Origin: an uncultured Anaeroplasma sp.
GTDB taxonomy: Bacteria; Bacillota_I; Bacilli_A; Acholeplasmatales; Anaeroplasmataceae
Assembly (NCBI GenBank): GCA_934216145.1
Contig: CAKQBG010000065.1
Location: 1-9,513, forward strand
Length of the DNA: 9,513 bases
Direction of reading: 5' to 3'
The notes beneath the pieces are model-generated. The model was given only the letters and a program-made list of their open reading frames with translations, was not told where the DNA came from and searched no databases. The translations under genes and the position numbers were made by a program. Below, piece by piece: positions 1-6,880 of this stretch (positions are counted from its first letter, which is position 1; each line of letters begins with the position of its first letter).

Positions 1-11
1 CAAAAGTAAAG

Positions 12-301
12 CATATGTTTATTATTTGATAATTAATATTGAAAATGAAAAAATTATTAATTATAATATAAATAGAAAAGGGGTGCGAAAAATGAAAAAA
101 AAGTTTTTATTAGGAGCTATAGCTTTAGCATCTGCTATAGCACTTGCAAGCTGTGATTCAGCAGCTCAAATTACTGATGCTTCTGGTAGTGTAGTTAATG
201 TTACAAAGACAGATGATGCTAATGAAGTTGCAAAAGCCTTAGATGCTTTAGAAAATGTTGAGCCTGATGTATCAAATATTAAGGGAGTTGGAATTAAACA
301 A
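12..301 (+). repeat. Direct repeat, copy A (promoter plus signal-peptide block)
   Basis: This block is repeated at 1368-1655, offset by 1356 bp upstream of the start codons and by 1354 bp after the 2-bp deletion in the second copy. It covers the promoter, ribosome binding site, signal peptide and first part of the mature lipoprotein. By eye the first 150 bp of coding sequence differ at about nine positions plus the deletion, while the rest of the two genes is much less alike. Similarity reaches nearly to the window edge, so the true left limit of the repeat is unknown. Confidence 0.85.
39..67 (+). promoter_or_regulatory. Sigma-70/SigA-type promoter of the lipoprotein gene
   Basis: A TTGAAA -35 box (39-44), a 17-bp spacer and a perfect TATAAT -10 box (62-67) lie just before the gene. 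Transcription should start near 74, which leaves a leader of only about 18 bases containing the GGGGTG ribosome binding site. This rules out the upstream in-frame ATG at 26 as the start. The same arrangement is present before the second copy of the gene. Confidence 0.75.
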
Positions 302-1144
302 TCAGCTAATATAGTCTTAGATATTTATCAAGATGAAACATCATATGTTAAGGCTAACATTTCTAATAATGGAGATTTATTTTTTGCTTTAAATAATGAA
401 TCAACAAAATCATTGGCTGAATTCTATATGAATAGTAATATTGGCTTAAATTTAGATTTTAATTATAGTTATCAAAATGTAACTACTTCATTTAAGACAG
501 ATTCTAATGTAAAAGTTACAGCATTTAATAACGATAATAAAGTTTATGCATCATGGAGTGGTTTAAAATTAACAGATCAAACTATTCCTGAAGAAGGTAA
601 GTATTATCTATCAGAAGATACTTTAAAAGACTTATATTCTTCTATGGTTGGTAAAGAGTTACCAGATTTTGATTTTGAAGGTAATGATTTTAATGAAATT
701 ATTACAACTTTAAAGACTAAATTTGATACAAAGACAATTTGTGAAAAACTTGGTATTACAATTTCAGCTACATCAGGAAATGAGATTGAATTTTCTATTA
801 AATGTACAGTTAAAGATATTTGTGATATGCTAAAAGAAGTTTGGACAGAACAAGCAGAGAATCTTGATAATATTAGCCAAACAATAGGTACAGCTGGTAT
901 TGAATTTTATGTTAGAGTCAATACTATCACAACATTACCTGTTAAGATTGATTTTAAGACTACAGGATTAAAAGAAGCATTATCTAATTCAGCAGAAACT
1001 AAAGTAACAGTTAATAAAGCAGATATAAACTTTAAGTTAGATTTTGATTATAATGCTAAAAAGCCAACAGTATCAACTGAAGGTTATACTGATGCTTCAT
1101 TGATTTTAAAACCATTAATTGGTTATTCAACTAATAAAAAGTAA
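92..1144 (+). CDS. Surface lipoprotein of unknown function (intact copy of a tandem pair)
   Basis: The product is 350 residues. I chose the start at 92 because it follows an AAAGGGGTG ribosome binding site and opens a classic signal peptide: MKKK, a hydrophobic run, then lipobox LASC with the lipidated cysteine at residue 21. The mature protein should be tethered to the outer face of the membrane. It has no other membrane segment and is rich in Asp, Asn, Thr and Lys. It looks like alternating beta strands (for example residues 95-160) with short helices (about 175-225 and 240-260). I recognise no catalytic motif or named family. Two stretches are best conserved with the neighbouring copy: FDTKTICEKLGITIS at 211-225 and a NFKLDFDYNAKKPT-like strand near 312-326. 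The overall layout recalls general bacterial surface-sensing or lipid-carrier lipoproteins, but that is only an impression. The gene is a single transcription unit with its own promoter and terminator. It is on the opposite strand to the pectinase genes, so no shared function can be argued. Confidence 0.9.
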   Translation: MKKKFLLGAIALASAIALASCDSAAQITDASGSVVNVTKTDDANEVAKALDALENVEPDVSNIKGVGIKQSANIVLDIYQDETSYVKANISNNGDLFFALNNESTKSLAEFYMNSNIGLNLDFNYSYQNVTTSFKTDSNVKVTAFNNDNKVYASWSGLKLTDQTIPEEGKYYLSEDTLKDLYSSMVGKELPDFDFEGNDFNEIITTLKTKFDTKTICEKLGITISATSGNEIEFSIKCTVKDICDMLKEVWTEQAENLDNISQTIGTAGIEFYVRVNTITTLPVKIDFKTTGLKEALSNSAETKVTVNKADINFKLDFDYNAKKPTVSTEGYTDASLILKPLIGYSTNKK

Positions 1145-1150
1145 ATAATA

Positions 1151-1195
1151 AAAAACAACCTTGATTAGTTTAGTTCTAATTGAGGTTGTTTTTTT
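1151..1195 (+). terminator. Rho-independent terminator of the intact lipoprotein gene
   Basis: AACAACCTTGATTAG (starting at 1154) pairs with CTAATTGAGGTTGTT (ending at 1190), using two G-U pairs, around a 7-base loop. A run of seven T follows (1189-1195). It begins six bases after the stop codon. Confidence 0.88.
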
Positions 1196-1350
1196 ATGCT
1201 TATATTTATTGAAAACACACTTAATTTGTATTAAAAATGACTGTATTTTTAAGCTTTAACTATATATGGTATAAGAATATTATTTTTAAAAACAAATAAA
1301 AATATGGTGTTTTAAAATAAAAAAGAGGATTCTTATATAAAATAGTACTA
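1196..1350. other. AT-rich spacer between the two lipoprotein copies
   Basis: I see no gene here. The only structure I noticed is a 9-bp inverted repeat, TATAAGAAT (1270-1278) and ATTCTTATA (1329-1337), 50 bp apart. This is weak evidence in such AT-rich sequence. Confidence 0.4.
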
Positions 1351-1367
1351 TTTATAAAAAAGCAAAA

Positions 1368-1655
1368 CATATGTTTATTATTTTATAATTAATATTGAAA
1401 ATGAAAAGTTTATTAATTATAACATAAGTAGAAAAGAGGTGCGAAAAATGAAAAAAAATTTTATTAGGAGCTATAGCTTTAGCATCTGCTATAGCACTTG
1501 CAAGCTATGATTCAGCAGTTCAAATTACTGATTTTTCTGGAAGTGTAGTTAATGTTACAAAGACAGATGGTGCTAATGAGGTTGCAAAAGATTTAGATGC
1601 ATTAGGAAATGTTAAGTCTGATACTTCAAGTATTACTGATGTTGGTATTAAACAA
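1368..1655 (+). repeat. Direct repeat, copy B (promoter plus signal-peptide block)
   Basis: This is the second copy of the block at 12-301. It keeps the -35 box, the 17-bp spacer and the ribosome binding site (AAAAGAGGTG). It carries the 2-bp deletion in the signal peptide and the Cys-to-Tyr change in the lipobox. Confidence 0.85.
1395..1423 (+). promoter_or_regulatory. Duplicated, slightly decayed promoter of the pseudogene
   Basis: TTGAAA (1395-1400), a 17-bp spacer and TATAAC (1418-1423) match the promoter of the intact copy except for a T-to-C change in the last base of the -10 box. That base is normally the most conserved, so the promoter is probably weakened but may still be active. 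Confidence 0.55.
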
Positions 1656-2483
1656 AATATATATTTTAATGTTGATACAACAAATGGTGATTTATATACT
1701 AAGATAAAGCTTGATGAATCAGGAGAAGTATATTCTAGTTTAACATGTGAGACTAATGTTCTAGCAGATTTTTATTTAAATAGTAACATTAAGCTTAATT
1801 ATGATACTAAGGAAAAATATATGCTTGGTGTTATCCAAACTACAAAATGTGATTTTAAAGCGAATATAAATGCATTTAATCAAGATAAGACTGTGTATTT
1901 ATCTTGGAAGAGCATAGATTTGGGTGATGAAGTACCAAGTGAAGCTAAATCATATTTATCATATTCTGAATTAAAATATATACTTAGTGCAACAGGTGAT
2001 AATGTTACTCTTCCATCGGATGTTGATTTTAGTGATTTAGATGAGATATTTGCTGATTTAAATGCTAAATTTGATACAAAAATACTTTGTGAGAAATTAG
2101 GCATTACAATTAGTAGTATTTCAAGTAATTAGGTTGAGTTTTCAGTTAATTCAAGTATTAATGATCTTTATAATGTAATTAAAGAAGTTGATCTTGAAAC
2201 AGCATCTAGCTTAGCAGATATGGTAGAAATTATTGGTTCTGCAAAGATTATTCTTAATATTAGAGTTAATGTAGCAACTAATTTACTTGTTAAATTAGAA
2301 GCAAAAACTGAAGAGGTTAAGGAAGCAATTCAAAAATCTTTAGCTAGTGATGAAGATATTACGGATGCTAATATTAATGCACTTGATATGAACTTTAAAC
2401 TTGAATTTGATTATAGTGCTAAAAAGCCAACTCTTTCTAATACTGATGATTATGTTTCTATCAAGGATTTATGTAAGAAGTAA
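1448..2483 (+). pseudogene. Second copy of the lipoprotein gene, inactivated
   Basis: This is a tandem paralogue of the gene at 92-1144. Three separate changes disable it. First, the signal peptide has lost a G and a T after the A8 tract (1459-1462), so the ATG at 1448 reads out of frame and stops at a TGA around 1507. Second, in the restored frame the lipobox cysteine codon TGT has become TAT (1506-1508), so lipid attachment would fail even without the frameshift. Third, the codon matching GAG of Glu231 is TAG (2130-2132). Apart from these, the frame stays open from about 1455 to the TAA at 2481 and would give about 345 residues, close to the 350 of the intact copy. The conserved CEKLGITIS and FKLEFDYSAKKPT stretches survive. 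The body has diverged substantially but without further stops, which suggests that it worked as its own protein for a long time and was lost recently. The remaining open pieces at 1821-2132 and 2220-2483 lack signal peptides and are remnants. Confidence 0.88.
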
Positions 2484-2512
2484 TATTAATATAGGATAAG
2501 TAAATAAAAATT

Positions 2513-2568
2513 AAAAAAACAGCTATTTATGTTAGTTTTAAGGCTAATGTAGATAGTTGTTTTATTTT
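2513..2568 (+). terminator. Rho-independent terminator after the pseudogene
   Basis: AACAGCTATTTATGTTAG (from 2518) pairs along its length with CTAATGTAGATAGTTGTT (to about 2561), with several G-U pairs and an 8-base loop. A T-rich tail follows, and an A-run precedes the stem. It is still intact although the gene is broken. Confidence 0.8.
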
Positions 2569-2691
2569 GTTGTGAAATTAAATGAATGTATGATAATAAA
2601 AAGAGATATGAATATAATTAACCTAATATCTTACAATAATGTAGTTTTTATATTATTTTTTGATTTCTTTAATTGTTAAATTTTTTAATTA
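2569..2691. other. AT-rich spacer between convergent transcription units
   Basis: This lies between the terminator of the + strand lipoprotein copy and the terminator of the - strand esterase. I see no coding or structural signal in it. Confidence 0.4.
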
Positions 2692-2724
2692 AAAAGAAAA
2701 AAGAAGACCCAAGTTGAGTCTTCT
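2692..2724 (-). terminator. Rho-independent terminator of the pectin methylesterase gene
   Basis: Read on the - strand, AGAAGACTC, loop AACTT and GGGTCTTCT form a 9-bp stem with one G-U pair (2702-2724), followed by a T-rich tail that continues into TTTTTC. It lies about 25 bp after the esterase stop codon. Confidence 0.87.
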
Positions 2725-2748
2725 AATTTACATAATTATCTTTATAGA

Positions 2749-5700
2749 TTATTCAGCGTAAGTAATTACAATTGAATCAATATAAGTATTTTCAGTAGCA
2801 ACTACCTCAATTGTTGTATCTTCTGTTGCTGTATAAGTTGTTGTTTTATCAGTAGCAGCATTACCATTTACTGTATAACCATTATTATAGCAATTAATAG
2901 TAACTGTAGCACCCTTTGCTACTTTGAAAGTTAACTTAGTTGTAGCATTTAATTGAGCCCATTGTTGATTACGTGGAGAAAATTTACCAGTAGTAGCATC
3001 AACAACTAATTTGCCATCAGCAAGAGTCTCAGTAGTACTTTGAACAATTGTAGAAATTTCATTTCCAGTTGTTGTATCTGTACGGAAAGACCAAGTTGTA
3101 TTTGTTCTTACAGTTGTATCTTTAATAATATTTATTCCATAGTAATTAATTGAAGCATCTGCAGTAATATAATATTTACTTCCACAACTTACTAAAACTT
3201 TAGTACTTGTTACTTCAGTTCCAGCAGGACAATTAATTGTTTGAATAGATTCACTTGATACTGAACCTTTTCTAATTTGTCCTGTTCTTGCTTGTGTACT
3301 ACTACCAGTTATAGCCCATACCTCAATGTAAACATAACCTGAGAAATTAGATAAATCAATTTCTATATATTTACCACTATCATCACTAGCTCCACCTGTT
3401 TTTAATCTATAAGTTGTTGTATATTTTTCGCCAAGAGCATTTGTAATGTCTTTATTACTTTTATCTTTAGTGAATTTTTTACTACTAGAGTTAACTAATG
3501 TTATATAATCACCTAATTTAACGTTTGTATTCCAATTTGTATCATCTGGTATATTATCAAAATTAAATGATTCAGTTTCTAAATTAGTAGCGCTAATCCA
3601 TTTAATATATACAATATTTTCACCTGATACTATACTTGAAGAAAAGTCATATGATTTAGTTAATTCAGCATCAGAATAGAATCCACCAAGTTTCATTCCA
3701 ACAGGAGTTTCAGTAATTAATTCATTTAATTGATCTTCAGTTAAAGATGTTCCTGATACTAAATCTTTAATTGTTCCAATTACATTTTCTCCATCCATTA
3801 ATTTAACGGTAGCGTCTGTTTCTATATCACCAGCCCAAGAATCTGAATATGATACATTACCATTAACTGATGCAAAGATAACCTTTTGATCTACTATAGC
3901 AGCAGCTTCTTTATTTGTTAAATACTTAATTAATGAAACATTTACTGTTTGTCCTTCTGCGTTAGTGTATGTTCCTACAATCTTAGCTAATTCCTCTTTA
4001 GTCATAGCACCATCACCTTGGTTGTTATACTCAGCTAATTTAACTGTTGGTAAATGATTACTATCTAGGTCAAATGCTGTTTTACTTAATCCGTTATAAT
4101 AACGAGAAGCTTCAGCAGTTTGAGTATAGTATTCAACATCCTCAGCCCAAGCAGTAACACTAGCTACTACATATTTTGTACCTTCTAGAACATAATATGT
4201 TTGACCCTCTACTGGAGCAGTAACTGTAGCTGTATCTACCTTAGTGTAAGCATTCTTTTGAGTAGTTGTAGTAATACCCTTTGCAACACACTTAGTTAAT
4301 GTAGAATTTACTACTGCAACAGCACTATATTGTCCCCAAGGACGAGCGATTGCTACTGAATAATCAGGAACACCTGCTTCAGCTTTAAATGTACATTCAT
4401 TGAAGATTGCACCATATTCAACTGCATCACTAGCACCCTTGCTGCTACCCTTAAATGCTGTTACATATCCACCAGACTTATTATCCTCAGAAGCCTTAAC
4501 CTCAATTGTACAGCCTTGGAATAATGTTGTATTGTTTGTACCAAAGATGAAATCTGTTGTACCACAAATGTATGTATTTTTAATTAATTGACGACCTTTG
4601 AATAATTCAACTGTATCTTGTAAACCTAAAAGCTTACAATCGTCCATAATAAATTTATCTGATTGAACTAAAAGGGCAAGAGCTCTATGTTCTGAAGCAT
4701 TCTTTCCTTCAGAAGCACCATAAACACCAGAAGAAATATATTTAGATCTATCATTCCAGTAATTAGAAATAGTTACACCAGAAATAGTGAAGTTTTCAGC
4801 ACTTTCTCTTACTGCAACTGTTTGAGTTGAATCAGTAACATTTACATATCCTGATTCATCAGTAATACCATATAATGAATCCCATTCAATGATAGTTTGG
4901 TCTTTACCAGCACCAACAACTGTCATATTTGGTAATGTGAATTCTAGCTTTTCATTATAAGTACCAGCACCAATCTTTAATGTGATTGCTTTACCATCAA
5001 TTGTTGTTTTGTAACACTCTAAATAATCTAATGCTTGTTGGATAGTTGTGAAAGTGTTAAAGCCATCAACTACTGTACCAACGTCACCTTCATAGTCTTT
5101 ATTAACAGCTACTTGAACAACGTTATTAACAATGCTTGGAGCTTCAGAAACAACATAAACATTGTATTCAGTACTCTTTGTTTTATTATTAGAAGAATAT
5201 GAAACTGTAATTGTCTTCTTTACGCCTTCCTTACTGAATGAAGTTTCATTGTCAATTGAATATCCAGTAGGTAATATGAATTCCTTTACTAATTCTGTAT
5301 TTTCATAACTAATTTTACCAATTGCAGTTACTGTTAAATTTTCGTATGAATAGCTATCGCCAGTCTTATATACTTGTTGAACAGTATTGTTTACATAAGT
5401 TCCATTTCCAGCAGAAGTATTTGGACCCTTATCAATTGCATTGAAGCCTAGTTTAATAGAATCTAATCCATAAACATAAACCTTAAACTCATCTGTTAAT
5501 GTCTTATTTGCCTTAGTACCATATAATGTTTCTTCAAAAGTATAAGAAGCTTTTACAGTATAAACACCAGGAGTAGTCATATCTAATGTGCTTGTATCTA
5601 ATGTAACTTTAGAAGAATCTAGAGCTTCTGAAGTTTTATTTTCATAATTAACATTGAATGACATACCTGTTTTATTTAAATATGTAGTACCTTCAATATA

Positions 5701-6678
5701 ATTAACAGTACCAGCATTAGTTACAGATATACTTTCTACAGGTGAATTTTCTAATTCACATGAGAAATAAATATCATAAATATCAACAGTACCAACACCA
5801 CTAGTAATTGTATATGTACCAGCTGTTACAGGAACTGTATACTTAATAATTTCTTTCGTATGTTCGCCTGTATTATAAGCTACTTGATTGTAAGAATTAC
5901 CTTTATCATCTACTATTGTTAATGATGATGCAGCACTAGATGAACTATTTTGACAACCAATGTTTAAATTACCATCAGCAGGAATTTCAATAGTGATTTT
6001 TGCGTTTGTACCATTCATTTTTATTGATTGAGTACCAGAAATGCTTGTATCTTTTGCACCAGTACCAGTACATTTACGGCTTCTAATTTCAGTACCCTTA
6101 CCTAATGTATAAATACCAGCAACAGTTGTGTCTTGGCTTAAAACACCAACACTTAAATCATTAGTGATAAATGAATAGAATTCGGCTTTCTTTGTACTTT
6201 CTGTCCATTTAGCATATAATTCAGCATCGTCAGTGAAATCAGTTGGAGCTAATTTTGTTAATGCTTCATCAAGATACCAATTTTCAAAGCTCTTATAGCT
6301 ATCGGTTGGTCTTTCATCAAATCTAGCGAATTTTTCACCACTGATTTCATCCTTTTCAAGCTTTAATGTTACATCCTTATCATAAGCAGCATCGCCTGGT
6401 TTATAGTGAAGCTTTAATGAGATTGAATTTTTTTCAGGTGCAACTGTAGTACTTGTAGGGGTACTAGTAGGAGCACTTGTTGCACTAGGCTTAGAAGTTG
6501 CACTAGGCTTAGAAGTTGCACTAGGAGTTGATGTAGCGCTTGGTGTACTTGTAGCACTAGGAGTACTAGGACTTGTCTTTGAAGGTTGAGAAGATGGATT
6601 TTCTCCACCACCACATGCTGCTAATGATAAAGCAGCTGATGCTAGAACTAAACTAGCTAAAATTTTTTTCTTTTTCAT
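2749..6678 (-). CDS. Multidomain CE8 pectin methylesterase, surface lipoprotein
   Basis: This 1309-residue protein should remove methyl esters from homogalacturonan at the cell surface. The start follows GAAGGAG (6687-6693) with an 8-base gap. Layout: signal peptide with lipobox LAAC (Cys22); Ser/Thr/Pro linker with SATSTP-type repeats (about 28-82); InlB-like Listeria-Bacteroides repeat ending in AELYAKW (85-158); carbohydrate-binding-like beta-sandwich (165-308); two Ig-like domains (about 312-405 and 406-512); CE8 right-handed beta-helix (about 514-950); a second InlB-like repeat ending in YIKW (about 952-1027); and two more beta-sandwich modules (about 1031-1186 and 1194-1309). The catalytic residues visible are Gln687 and Asp688 in GLQDT, the nucleophile Asp709 in DFIFG, and Arg779 in ARPWG. 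Spacing between the two Asp residues (21) equals that of known plant and Erwinia enzymes. Two oddities: the usual first oxyanion Gln is Arg665, and about 55 extra residues sit at 803-858. Typical single-domain CE8 enzymes are 300-400 residues. It is transcribed alone, downstream of the pectate lyase, from a promoter with operator-like sites. Confidence 0.93.
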   Translation of the reverse strand: MKKKKILASLVLASAALSLAACGGGENPSSQPSKTSPSTPSATSTPSATSTPSATSKPSATSKPSATSAPTSTPTSTTVAPEKNSISLKLHYKPGDAAYDKDVTLKLEKDEISGEKFARFDERPTDSYKSFENWYLDEALTKLAPTDFTDDAELYAKWTESTKKAEFYSFITNDLSVGVLSQDTTVAGIYTLGKGTEIRSRKCTGTGAKDTSISGTQSIKMNGTNAKITIEIPADGNLNIGCQNSSSSAASSLTIVDDKGNSYNQVAYNTGEHTKEIIKYTVPVTAGTYTITSGVGTVDIYDIYFSCELENSPVESISVTNAGTVNYIEGTTYLNKTGMSFNVNYENKTSEALDSSKVTLDTSTLDMTTPGVYTVKASYTFEETLYGTKANKTLTDEFKVYVYGLDSIKLGFNAIDKGPNTSAGNGTYVNNTVQQVYKTGDSYSYENLTVTAIGKISYENTELVKEFILPTGYSIDNETSFSKEGVKKTITVSYSSNNKTKSTEYNVYVVSEAPSIVNNVVQVAVNKDYEGDVGTVVDGFNTFTTIQQALDYLECYKTTIDGKAITLKIGAGTYNEKLEFTLPNMTVVGAGKDQTIIEWDSLYGITDESGYVNVTDSTQTVAVRESAENFTISGVTISNYWNDRSKYISSGVYGASEGKNASEHRALALLVQSDKFIMDDCKLLGLQDTVELFKGRQLIKNTYICGTTDFIFGTNNTTLFQGCTIEVKASEDNKSGGYVTAFKGSSKGASDAVEYGAIFNECTFKAEAGVPDYSVAIARPWGQYSAVAVVNSTLTKCVAKGITTTTQKNAYTKVDTATVTAPVEGQTYYVLEGTKYVVASVTAWAEDVEYYTQTAEASRYYNGLSKTAFDLDSNHLPTVKLAEYNNQGDGAMTKEELAKIVGTYTNAEGQTVNVSLIKYLTNKEAAAIVDQKVIFASVNGNVSYSDSWAGDIETDATVKLMDGENVIGTIKDLVSGTSLTEDQLNELITETPVGMKLGGFYSDAELTKSYDFSSSIVSGENIVYIKWISATNLETESFNFDNIPDDTNWNTNVKLGDYITLVNSSSKKFTKDKSNKDITNALGEKYTTTYRLKTGGASDDSGKYIEIDLSNFSGYVYIEVWAITGSSTQARTGQIRKGSVSSESIQTINCPAGTEVTSTKVLVSCGSKYYITADASINYYGINIIKDTTVRTNTTWSFRTDTTTGNEISTIVQSTTETLADGKLVVDATTGKFSPRNQQWAQLNATTKLTFKVAKGATVTINCYNNGYTVNGNAATDKTTTYTATEDTTIEVVATENTYIDSIVITYAE
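6475..6558 (-). repeat. Low-complexity linker repeats in the esterase gene
   Basis: Residues about 41-68 are built from six-residue units of the form SATSTP, SATSKP and SATSAP, encoded by near-repeated 18-bp units. The stretch is a flexible spacer between the lipid anchor and the folded domains. Such repeats easily change length by slippage. Confidence 0.8.
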
Positions 6679-6700
6679 TTATAATTCTCCTTCTTGTTGT

Positions 6701-6718
6701 TTGAAAGCGTTTTTTCAA
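6701..6718. promoter_or_regulatory. Operator-like site 1, between promoter and esterase start
   Basis: TTGAAAGCGTTTTTTCAA has 6-bp inverted arms TTGAAA and TTTCAA around a GCG-containing centre. It resembles binding sites of LacI-family regulators, including CcpA cre boxes. The left half matches the cre consensus fully, but the right-hand CA is two bases too far. It lies just downstream of the expected transcription start, a position where a bound repressor would block elongation or initiation. Confidence 0.6.
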
Positions 6719-6732
6719 AAAACTATACATCA

Positions 6733-6761
6733 ATTATAGCATTATTCTTTTTAATAGTAAA
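6733..6761 (-). promoter_or_regulatory. Sigma-70/SigA-type promoter of the esterase gene
   Basis: On the - strand, TTTACT (6756-6761), a 17-bp spacer and a perfect TATAAT (6733-6738) predict a start near 6726 and a leader of about 48 bases. Operator-like sites overlap its -35 side and lie downstream and upstream of it. The pectate lyase promoter has the same TTTACT box and spacer length. Confidence 0.75.
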
Positions 6762-6770
6762 GCGTTTTTA
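6758..6770. promoter_or_regulatory. Operator-like site 2, overlapping the -35 box
   Basis: TAAAGCGTTTTTA shares the AAAGCGTTTT core with sites 1 and 3 and overlaps the TTTACT -35 box. A protein bound here would compete with RNA polymerase, consistent with repression. Confidence 0.55.
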
Positions 6771-6779
6771 TGAAAATTA

Positions 6780-6792
6780 TAAAAGCGTTTTA
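6780..6792. promoter_or_regulatory. Operator-like site 3, upstream of the esterase promoter
   Basis: TAAAAGCGTTTTA has 5-bp inverted arms around GCG and the same AAAGCGTTTT core. Its centre is 23 bp from that of site 2 and 78 bp from that of site 1. It may serve as an auxiliary site for cooperative or looped binding. Confidence 0.55.
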
Positions 6793-6840
6793 GTGATTAT
6801 TTTTAAATTGATTATGTTAAAAATGTACTTTTGACAAAAT

Positions 6841-6871
6841 AATAAAAAACTCGAGGAAATTAATCCTCGAG
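6841..6871 (-). terminator. Rho-independent terminator of the pectate lyase gene
   Basis: On the - strand, CTCGAGGA, loop TTAATT and TCCTCGAG form a perfect 8-bp, GC-rich stem (6850-6871) followed by TTTTTTATT. It starts ten bases after the lyase stop codon and separates the lyase from the esterase, so the two are not one simple operon. Confidence 0.92.
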
Positions 6872-6880
6872 ATGTATTAT

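Noticed and set aside
26..91. An upstream in-frame ATG at 26 that would lengthen the lipoprotein by 22 residues
   Set aside because: It lies upstream of the predicted promoter and would bury the signal peptide. The ATG at 92 has a good ribosome binding site and a canonical lipoprotein start.
1270..1337. A 9-bp inverted repeat around the spacer between lipoprotein copies as a mobile element remnant
   Set aside because: The arms are short and AT-rich, with no target-site duplication or transposase remnant between them.
2130..2132. TAG read as a sense codon (recoding) rather than a nonsense mutation
   Set aside because: The same copy also has a frameshift and a lost lipobox cysteine, and no other in-frame TAG is seen in the intact genes. 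Pseudogene decay explains all three.
1821..2483. Open stretches at 1821-2132 and 2220-2483 as separate small genes
   Set aside because: Both are in the same restored frame and align to consecutive parts of the intact lipoprotein. They are fragments of one broken gene without their own start signals.
6414..6614. A 66-residue Leu/Gln/Val-rich frame on the - strand
   Set aside because: It is an out-of-frame reading of the esterase linker repeats.
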